Source of the DNA: CBDCGJ01 sp965216645
Lineage (GTDB): Bacteria; Pseudomonadota; Alphaproteobacteria; GCA-2731375
Reading direction: 5' to 3'
DNA length: 64,000 nucleotides
NCBI GenBank assembly: GCA_965216645.1
Contig: CBDCGJ010000050.1
Coordinates: 55,846-119,845, forward strand
Part shown: positions 57,481 through 64,000 of the stretch, piece after piece
How positions within the stretch are numbered: position 1 is the stretch's first letter
Layout: each line of letters begins with the position of its first letter
Program-made: the position numbers and the translations under genes
The notes under the pieces: model-generated
The model's database searches: none
What the model was told of the DNA's origin: nothing
Seen by the model: only the letters and a program-made list of their open reading frames with translations

Positions 57481-58653
57481 TCAGCCGGCCTGCGCTTCGA
57501 GCCAAACCTCGCGGGCATGCTGGTCGTTGGTCTTGCCGCTGGCATGTTTGGCCCGGTACCAATGGCCGTCAAAAGGCACCTGTTGCGCGAAATTCTCCGG
57601 CTGGCCGGGGTCATATTGTCGCAACTCCGCCGGCACCTTACCCGAAGCCGCCGGATTGGCCGGGCCGTTGCCCATGATTTTGAAAAGCTCGATCTGCTGG
57701 TCCGGATCCTGGCTCGAGGCAATGAACTTCATCGCCGTTTCCTTTCCGGCGGGATTGCCGACCGGCACATTCCACATGCCCGGCGCGACACAGCCGCCCT
57801 GCCAAATCCAGGCAACGTCGCCATCCATATCCTTGCGCAACAGATTCGCCCGGGTGTGCCAGATGTTGCCCATCACGACCTCGCCCTCGCGGAACAATTG
57901 CTGGCTTTGCGAACCGGAGCCCCAAATCACCACCTCATCCCGAATCTCTTTGAATTTGGCAACGGCCAGGTCGATGTCGATCGGGTACACTTCTTGCGGC
58001 GATTTGCCGGCCGCCTGCATACAAGCTTCCAGCATGCCCCCTGGCTGCTTACGCATGGTGCGTTTGCCGGGGAAGTCCTTCAGGTTCCAGAAATCGGCCC
58101 ATCCCGTCGGCGCCTTGGCCAGCTTCTTCTTGTTGTAGGCCAACACGAAACTGAACATGTAGTTGACCACGCCATGTTCGAACGCGAATTGCTCGTGGAC
58201 CTTTTTCTTATCGACGACGGCATAGTCGATCGGCTCGATAACGCCAGCATCGGCGAGCACGAGCGTGGTGCCCGCACCGGTATCGCAGACGTCCCAAACC
58301 ACGTTCTTTGCCTGCACCATGGCCTTGATCTTGGATCCGAGCGGTCCGGTGCCGTCGATGACGACTTTGACGCCGCTGGCAGTCTGAAACGGTTCGCCGA
58401 ATGCCTTCATGTAAGCGTCGACCGCCGGTCCGCCCCAATTGACGACGACAATCTCTTTCGCCGCTTGGGCGCTACGCGGCAGCAAGCCGGCGCCGAGCGG
58501 TAGCATACCGAGCAAACCGAGGGCCTTAACGAAAGTACGCCGGTCTATTTCGCCATTCTGCAGACGCTGCCGAGCGATTTCGGCGCAGTCGATCTGAAAC
58601 AGTTCTTCGTCGTCATACAGGTCTTTTTCGTACAAGCTTTTGCGAATATCCAT
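57481..58653 (-). CDS. ABC transporter substrate-binding protein (PotD-type) with twin-arginine-like signal
   Basis: This 390-residue binding protein of the spermidine/putrescine family has a long charged N-terminal region before a signal peptide containing RRTFVKALGLLGMLPLGAGLLPRSAQA (about 40-66), whose RRTF pair suggests Tat export. The mature part has VVNWGGPAVDAYMKAFGEPFQ and WGSGSQSQQLFREGEVVMGNIW. The ATG at 58653 has GAGGGAGAGA before it. The roughly 40 residues before the twin arginine are unusual for this family and look like a real extension or an alternative start. The ligand is probably a small amine or guanidino compound. Confidence 0.9.
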   Translation of the reverse strand: MDIRKSLYEKDLYDDEELFQIDCAEIARQRLQNGEIDRRTFVKALGLLGMLPLGAGLLPRSAQAAKEIVVVNWGGPAVDAYMKAFGEPFQTASGVKVVIDGTGPLGSKIKAMVQAKNVVWDVCDTGAGTTLVLADAGVIEPIDYAVVDKKKVHEQFAFEHGVVNYMFSFVLAYNKKKLAKAPTGWADFWNLKDFPGKRTMRKQPGGMLEACMQAAGKSPQEVYPIDIDLAVAKFKEIRDEVVIWGSGSQSQQLFREGEVVMGNIWHTRANLLRKDMDGDVAWIWQGGCVAPGMWNVPVGNPAGKETAMKFIASSQDPDQQIELFKIMGNGPANPAASGKVPAELRQYDPGQPENFAQQVPFDGHWYRAKHASGKTNDQHAREVWLEAQAG

Positions 58654-58694
58654 CAGTCTCTCCCTCATTTGTGTGAGCGTTTGAAATACAGGAA

Positions 58695-59831
58695 TCAGTC
58701 CTCCGCCGGCGTCGTTGTTTCGCGTACCAGAACAGCCGCGTCCGGCTCCCAGCCGATCCAAATCCGATTGCCGACGGCCGGCTCGATCTCGCAACGCCAG
58801 GCCGGCGCCGTGACAAACAAATCTCCCAGACCGGGCGTCGATACCTTCAAATGGTAATTAGCGCCGTGATAGTTGAACTGATCGATCACGGCGCGACAGG
58901 AATTGACCATGCCGTCATTGCTGTCCGCGATCTGGATTTTTTCCGGTCGCAAGGCGACAAGAATTTCGCCGTCGGCGGTGGCCGGCCGCGGTGCTCCGGC
59001 CTGCCGAAACAGCTGATCGCCGACACGGTAACGAAAGCCACTGTCGCCGGCCAGTTCCGCCCGGCCGCGGATGAAATTCGACTTGCCCAGGAAATCTGCG
59101 ACGAAGCTGGTCGCCGGCCGTTCGTATAATTCGATCGGATCGCCCGACTGTTCGATGGCACCATCGCGCAGGATGATCACCTGGTCTGACATCGACAGCG
59201 CTTCTTCCTGGTCGTGTGTTACATATACGAAAGTAGTGCCGAGCTTCTGATGCAGTTCCTTAAGTTCCCATTGCAAGTCGGCGCGCAGCTTCTTGTCCAA
59301 AGCGGAAAGCGGCTCGTCGAGCAATAGAAGATCCGGTTGGAAGCTGATCGCCCGGGCCAACGCCACCCGCTGCTGCTGTCCGCCGGAAAGTTCGGAGGGC
59401 AGCCTATTGCGGAGATGGCCGAGTTGCACCGATTCTAGGGCCTCGCGTATCCGCGACTCCGCTTGTTGCCGCCCAATGCCGCGGACCCGCAGCGGGAACC
59501 AGACATTTTGCTCCACCGTCATATGCGGGAACAGGGCGTAACCCTGAAACACCATACCAAAATTGCGTTTCTCCGGCGCCAGGCCGGTGATGTCCTGACC
59601 ATCCAGCAAAACCTGCCCGCTGGTCGGCGTTACGAAACCGGCGATGGCCATCAGGATCGTGGTTTTGCCGGAGCCGGAGGGACCCAGCAGGGTCAGAAAA
59701 GAACCGCGGGGGATGTCCAGCGAAACGCCGTCGACCGCGGCCAGGGAACCATACATCTTCACCAGATTCCGGATCGTCAACGCATGAGGCGTCGAATTTG
59801 CTCGGTCCAATGAGACGTCTGTTTGAGCCAT
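58695..59831 (-). CDS. ABC transporter ATPase (PotA-type)
   Basis: This 378-residue ATPase has Walker A LLGPSGSGKTTIL (about 45-57), signature LPSELSGGQQQRVALARAI, Walker B LLLLDEPLSALDKKLR, switch VTHDQEEAL and a C-terminal TOBE domain. It energises uptake with the two permeases. The ATG at 59831 was chosen (MAQTDVSLDRAN); the frame extends 16 codons further. It heads the operon, and 104 bases separate it from the divergent LysR gene. Confidence 0.94.
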   Translation of the reverse strand: MAQTDVSLDRANSTPHALTIRNLVKMYGSLAAVDGVSLDIPRGSFLTLLGPSGSGKTTILMAIAGFVTPTSGQVLLDGQDITGLAPEKRNFGMVFQGYALFPHMTVEQNVWFPLRVRGIGRQQAESRIREALESVQLGHLRNRLPSELSGGQQQRVALARAISFQPDLLLLDEPLSALDKKLRADLQWELKELHQKLGTTFVYVTHDQEEALSMSDQVIILRDGAIEQSGDPIELYERPATSFVADFLGKSNFIRGRAELAGDSGFRYRVGDQLFRQAGAPRPATADGEILVALRPEKIQIADSNDGMVNSCRAVIDQFNYHGANYHLKVSTPGLGDLFVTAPAWRCEIEPAVGNRIWIGWEPDAAVLVRETTTPAED

Positions 59832-59935
59832 GATGCCGCCGGTCTTTGAATCTTGGAACACGGTCGCACAGGCTTGCAATCGTCGAAAATTTCAAATATT
59901 CAAACTTTTGTTGGAGATTTATCAAAGTATCCCTC

Positions 59936-60841
59936 ATGCCGCTAAACCAACTTCAGTTGGTCGATCTGAAACTGTTGAGAGTCTTTCAAACGGTCGCCAA
60001 GTCCGGCGGACTTTCGGCCGCTCAAGACGAACTCAATATCTCCACCTCGACCATCAGCATTCATATTTCCAATCTGGAAGGTCGGCTGGGCATGACACTC
60101 TGCCATCGGGGCCGCGGCGGCTTCGCGCTGACTGAAGAAGGTAAGAATGTTCTCGACGCCGGCGATGCCCTGTTTGCTCATATCGAAGATTTCGGCGCAA
60201 AAATCGCGGATATTTCCGGCGAACGCTCCGGCGAGCTGAATCTCGGTATCCTCGATAACAGCATCACCAATCCAGGTTTCAGCCTGGCAAACGCAATCAG
60301 AGAGTTCAAGCACCAACACCGCCACGTCCGAATCAACGTTCATGTGGTGGCGCCGGACCTCCTAACCGATATGATCCTGGACGGTCGGCTGCACGTCGCC
60401 GTCGGTTATTTCCCGCGCAAAGTGGTAAACTTGCGCTACGAGGCGCTGACCAAAACTCGCATGGAATTGTTTTGCGGCCGAAATCACCCGCTATTCAAAG
60501 CCGCCAAGACAGCGTTGAGCGACGCGGTCATCGCCGCTGCCGAGCATGCCCAGCGTGGTTATGTCACCATGGCCCAGATGCCGAGGCTGCATCGCGAGTT
60601 CAACTTCACGGCACGCTCCTACAATATCGAAGGCCTGGCGCATTTAGTCCTTTCGGGTGGCTATCTCGCCTTTCTACCTCGACATTACGCAGAAAAATGG
60701 GTGAAGAGCGGAGAATTGCGGTCGCTGCGGCCCAGCCGCTATGCCTACAACTCGAGCTACCACCTGGCCTGGCGAAAAGCCGAACTGATTATGCCGACGA
60801 CCCGGCAATTCCTAAAGATCGCCCGCGCGATGGCCACCTGA
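59936..60841 (+). CDS. LysR-family transcriptional regulator
   Basis: This 301-residue LysR regulator has the N-terminal winged helix LKLLRVFQTVAKSGGLSAAQDELNISTSTISIHISNLEGRLGMTLCHRG (about 12-60) and a periplasmic-binding-protein-like effector domain. The ATG at 59936 begins the domain cleanly; the earlier in-frame start at 59846 would lie in the promoter region. It is divergent from the importer operon and upstream of the TcuA-like gene, so it is the probable regulator of both. The shared 104-base region is AT-rich with ATATTCAAACTTTTG, but I cannot define its operator. Confidence 0.92.
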   Translation: MPLNQLQLVDLKLLRVFQTVAKSGGLSAAQDELNISTSTISIHISNLEGRLGMTLCHRGRGGFALTEEGKNVLDAGDALFAHIEDFGAKIADISGERSGELNLGILDNSITNPGFSLANAIREFKHQHRHVRINVHVVAPDLLTDMILDGRLHVAVGYFPRKVVNLRYEALTKTRMELFCGRNHPLFKAAKTALSDAVIAAAEHAQRGYVTMAQMPRLHREFNFTARSYNIEGLAHLVLSGGYLAFLPRHYAEKWVKSGELRSLRPSRYAYNSSYHLAWRKAELIMPTTRQFLKIARAMAT

Positions 60842-60915
60842 AACTCGCCCGGGATTGGCAGAGCTGGAAATCCGAGGTATGCCGGAGGACTGGATTGAGC
60901 GAGCCGAACGAAGAG

Positions 60916-62393
60916 ATGAATGACAATCAATACGATGTGATCGTGGTCGGTGCCGGTAACGCCGCCATGTGCGCCGCCTTCTCGGCCCACGAACAGGGCG
61001 CCAATGTGGCCATGCTGGAACGGGCGCCGGAGGAGGAGGCGGGCGGCAACTCCCGCTACACCGCCGGCGCCCTTCGCTTCGCCCATAACGGCCTGCAGGA
61101 CATCTTGCAGCTTGTCGAACTGACCGACGAAGAGATCGAGACCAGCGATTTCGGCACCTACACGACCGACCAATTCTATGACGGACATGTTTAGGGTCAC
61201 CCAGTACCGCACCGACCCTGCGCTGTGCGAATTGCTGGTAACCAAGAGCTTCGAAACCGCGCGCTGGATGAAGGACAAGGGCCTGCGTTTCATGCCCCAT
61301 GTACAACCGTCAGGCTTTCAAGGTCGACGGCAAGATGAAGTTCTGGGGCGGGCTGGTACTCGAATATTGGGGCGGCGGCCACGGCATCTGGGAGATGCAG
61401 TCGAAAATCGCCGCCGACAGCGGCATCCCGGTGCTGTTCGAACACCGCGCCGTCGGCCTGATCTATGACCAGGAGAAAGTGACCGGCGTCCGGGTCAAGC
61501 ATGACGGCAAGGTCTTCGACATGCACGCCAAATCGGTGGTGCTGGCCGCCGGCGGCTTCGAAGCCAATTCGGAATGGCGCACCCGCTATCTCGGCCCCGG
61601 TTGGGATCTGGTGAAAGTCCGCGGCACCCGACATAACATGGGCGAGGGCATTAAGATGGCGCTCGACATCGGCGCAATGCCCTACGGCAACTGGGCCGGC
61701 TGCCACGCCGTCGGCTGGGATTTGAACGCACCCGAATTCGGCGATCTCAGCGTCGGCGACAATTTCCAGAAACACAGTTATCCGCTCGGCGTGATCCTGA
61801 ACGCCAACGGCGAACGATTCGTCGACGAAGGCGCGGATTTCCGCAATTACACCTATGCCAAATATGGCCGCGACATTCTCAATCAGCCGGGCCAGTTTGC
61901 TTGGCAGATTTTCGACGCCAAGGTGGCGCCGCTGCTGCGCGACGAATACCGCATTCGGCGCATGACAAAGGTGCAGGCAAATTCGCTCGCAGATCTAGTG
62001 ATACAACTGGAAGGCGTCGACGCGGACCGCGCGCTCGATACGCTTGAAGCCTACAACGCCGCCGTCCAGAAGGACGTAACTTTCAACCCAGCCGTGCTCG
62101 ACGGCCGCGGTACCGATGGCTTGATCCCGCCAAAGTCCAATTGGGCCAACGTCTTAGACGAACCGCCGTACGAAGCCTACGCCATCACCTGCGGCATCAC
62201 CTTCACTTTCGGCGGCCTTCGCATCAACGAAAACGGCGCCGTACTAGACACGGATTTACGACCGATCCCAGGGCTCTATGCGGCTGGCGAGCTAGTTGGC
62301 GGCCTTTTCTATTTCAACTATGCGGGTGGTACTGGTTTGATGAGTGGTGCTGTTTTTGGTAGAATTGCTGGGAGAAATGCAACCATCAATTAA
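60916..62393 (+). CDS. TcuA-like FAD-dependent dehydrogenase, frame broken twice
   Basis: This flavoprotein of the fumarate reductase / tricarballylate dehydrogenase group starts YDVIVVGAGNAAMCAAFSAHEQGANVAMLERA (FAD-binding GxGxxG-type). It continues GGNSRYTAGALRF, KSVVLAAGGFEAN and GLYAAGELVGGLFYFNYAGGTGLMSG. The frame stops at 61194 because of one extra G at 61183-61184 (GACGGACATG should read GAC GAC ATG). It breaks again at the CCCC run 61295-61298. Removing one base at each point yields a continuous protein of about 491 residues with normal family sequence throughout. It is either two sequencing insertions or a recent pseudogene. It follows lysR by 74 bases. Confidence 0.85.
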
Positions 62394-62514
62394 ATTTTTA
62401 TAGTTTATTAGTGATTTGGTAATATATTGTTTGATAGTGGTGGGAGACACCCGTCGTTCGTTTGCAATAGAACTCGTATTACATGCTACCGCGCATCAGG
62501 ACCGGTAAACTCTT

Positions 62515-64000
62515 ATGACCCAAGGCCGCTGGGAACAATTCGCTACTCTCGGGAGCGCGGACCGGTATTTTTGGGAAACCGACGAGTCCTTCGATGTCGT
62601 TTTTTTCAGCGATAGCATCGTTAAGACGTTCGGCGGCGACGTCCGCGCTTTTATCGGACGTCCAATCACCGATTTTTTTCGCGAAGTCGGTATTTCCAGC
62701 GAACATTCGCAACAGATTTTCGACTATCTAGTGGCGTATGAATCTTTCGATTCCAAAGTTGTCCGGCTCGAGCGAAAGCCAGGCAATATTCGGTATTTAG
62801 AAACCCATGGCCGACCCATCGTCGACGAAAACGGGGCTTTTTGCGGCTATCGAAGTTTAGGGACCGACATCACCAACGAACGGCGCGTCCAAACCTGGCT
62901 CCAGGACGGCGTGGCGGCGATGAACGACGGCTTTGCGCTTTACGACCGCAAAGACCGATTGGTCATTTATAACGCTACTTATGCCCGCCCGTTTACGGTG
63001 CGAAACCTGGAAATACACCCCGGCCAGACATATGAGGAACTGCTCCGGCTCGCGGTCGCACACGATGTCACACATCACGACTTGGAGGACGACGAGGCGT
63101 TCATTCAAAGACGCTTGGCGGAGCATCGCGGCGGCGCGGCGTCAAACATATTGCGCTACACAAATGGCAAATGGTTTCATCAAAAGGATCTCAAGACCAG
63201 CGACGGCGGGATCGTCGCCATCCGTCAGGATATTACCGACCCTGAAAGCCGCGGAGCTCCAAGCCTTGGAGAGCGAGCGCCGGTTCCGTCTGCTGACCTC
63301 CATCGGCGCCGATTGGTACTGGGAGACCGATGCGCAAGGGCGATACCGCTTCGTGTCCGACAACTTTTTCGAAGAAACCGGGTTCAAGCCCGAGGACCTT
63401 CTCGGAAAAACGCGTCGTCAGTGGATCGAGCAATTCGGACGCCACCCAATCCCGGAGGGATTGTACGAAAAGTTCGAAGAAACAGAGACGAAACAACCGT
63501 TCCCGCGGCATCGAATACTCCATTACCGATGCAAAAGGTGAGCGCCGCGACCTCTATCTCAACGGTGAGCCGGTTTACAATGACGATGGCGTCTTCGAAG
63601 GATTTCTCGGGACGACAACGGATGTCCACCCAGCGCCGTTTAGCGGCGGAAGAGCTCGAGTTCGAGAAGGAACGTTTCCGGAATATATTCGAAGCCGCCG
63701 ATGTCGGTCTTTGGGACGAAGACTTCTCGGTGCTTTACGACGAACTTGAAATGCTCCGCGCCGCTGGCGTCAAAGACATGCGCTCGTTTTTAATGAGCAA
63801 TCCGGAAATAATCCATGACCTCGCGATCAAGATCAGAACGATGCGGGTCAACGAAGCGACCTTACGGATGTTTGGTGCAACCAACCGGAAAGAGTTGGTC
63901 GGCTCCTTGTTCGAACTCACGTCGAAAAATTCTCATGACATGTATGTCGATCTTTTCGAAGCGATATTCGATGGGCAACCGAAACTCGTGACCGAACTTC
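62515..64000 (+). CDS. Multi-PAS sensor protein, N-terminal part (three frame breaks; continues past window)
   Basis: From the ATG at 62515 the protein has a first PAS/PAC module ending GYRSLGTDITNERR and a second PAS module (GVAAMNDGFALYDRKDRLVIYNATY). Frame changes then occur at the C runs 63240-63242, 63502-63504 and 63626-63627. Following the shifts gives a third PAS (RRFRLLTSIGADWYWETDAQGRYRFVSDNFFEETGF), a PAC segment (GIEYSITDAKGERRDLYLNGEPVYNDDG) and a fourth PAS (RFRNIFEAADVGLWDEDFSVLYDELEML). Each break is one extra C and the three cancel, so no stop codon appears in the unshifted frame. The output domain (kinase, GGDEF or EAL) lies beyond base 64000. Confidence 0.78.
   Translation, partial: MTQGRWEQFATLGSADRYFWETDESFDVVFFSDSIVKTFGGDVRAFIGRPITDFFREVGISSEHSQQIFDYLVAYESFDSKVVRLERKPGNIRYLETHGRPIVDENGAFCGYRSLGTDITNERRVQTWLQDGVAAMNDGFALYDRKDRLVIYNATYARPFTVRNLEIHPGQTYEELLRLAVAHDVTHHDLEDDEAFIQRRLAEHRGGAASNILRYTNGKWFHQKDLKTSDGGIVAIRQDITDPESRGAPSLGERAPVPSADLHRRRLVLGDRCARAIPLRVRQLFRRNRVQARGPSRKNASSVDRAIRTPPNPGGIVRKVRRNRDETTVPAASNTPLPMQKVSAATSISTVSRFTMTMASSKDFSGRQRMSTQRRLAAEELEFEKERFRNIFEAADVGLWDEDFSVLYDELEMLRAAGVKDMRSFLMSNPEIIHDLAIKIRTMRVNEATLRMFGATNRKELVGSLFELTSKNSHDMYVDLFEAIFDGQPKLVTEL

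Noticed and set aside
61178..61468. Programmed frameshifting in the TcuA-like gene
   Set aside because: No slippery heptamer or stimulatory structure is seen, and the same kind of one-base G/C insertion occurs in unrelated genes nearby, so error or mutation is simpler.
1..64000. tRNA, rRNA, CRISPR array or prophage
   Set aside because: No tRNA-like cloverleaf, rRNA segment, regularly spaced direct repeat array or phage gene was noticed on reading; very small RNAs cannot be excluded.

Overview
The window looks like the chromosome of a GC-rich, heterotrophic alphaproteobacterium, possibly marine and near Rhodospirillales. This rests on the gene repertoire: a DctPQM TRAP transporter, hydantoinase/oxoprolinase pairs, a single-chain acyl-CoA carboxylase, cytochrome c', a MerR/LiuR-type beta-oxidation regulon, and GTCATCCCGG-type intergenic palindromes. 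I see no rRNA, tRNA, CRISPR array or classical insertion sequence.

1-18.7 kb is the most interesting part. It holds a catabolic locus under a GntR/FadR-type regulator (10796-11452). Six copies of the palindrome TTGGTATACCAA lie upstream of every inferred transcription unit here. The units are: (i) the regulator and a minus-strand run of at least eight tightly packed genes, hyuA2-hyuB2-OYE-YrdC-like-aminotransferase-hyuB1-hyuA1-TPP enzyme, which leaves the window at base 1; (ii) an MmgE/PrpD protein; (iii) a VOC protein plus an amidase; (iv) a TRAP transporter. Together they suggest import of a small carboxylate-bearing substrate, ATP-dependent ring opening (or carboxylation), ene reduction, amide hydrolysis, transamination and 2-oxo-acid cleavage. 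I do not recognise this combination as a described pathway.

18.8-31.6 kb holds a possible small membrane protein, a pyruvyl-transferase-like gene, a tandem rhodanese, and a plus-strand cluster. That cluster has a benzoate-CoA-ligase-type enzyme, an FlK-like thioesterase and a three-subunit molybdopterin/Fe-S/membrane oxidoreductase resembling phenylacetyl-CoA:acceptor oxidoreductase. Then come a VWA lipoprotein, a secreted nuclease-like protein, a hydrolase and an SCP2 protein. 31.7-40 kb holds an MBL hydrolase and a beta-oxidation operon (MerR, 2,4-dienoyl-CoA reductase, acyl-CoA dehydrogenase, thiolase, fused hydratase/dehydrogenase) with a LiuR-like operator.

40-53 kb holds a DMT exporter, an orphan histidine kinase, a di-haem cytochrome c, cytochrome c', the zinc-uptake genes zur-znuCB/znuA, a GNAT protein, a single-chain acyl-CoA carboxylase and gentisate dioxygenase. 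53-62.4 kb is a second catabolic module: a polyamine-type ABC importer, an M20 amidohydrolase and a guanidino-modifying enzyme in one operon, divergent from a LysR regulator and a TcuA-like flavoprotein. The window ends inside a multi-PAS sensor.

Seven reading-frame breaks can be placed, and every one is a single extra G or C in a short G/C run. Five fall between 61.2 and 63.7 kb. Sequencing or assembly error therefore competes strongly with true gene decay. Two 102-103 bp elements with GGGTCAGACCC-type ends (39954-40056 and 52980-53081) and several GTCATCCCGG-type inverted repeats sit between genes.
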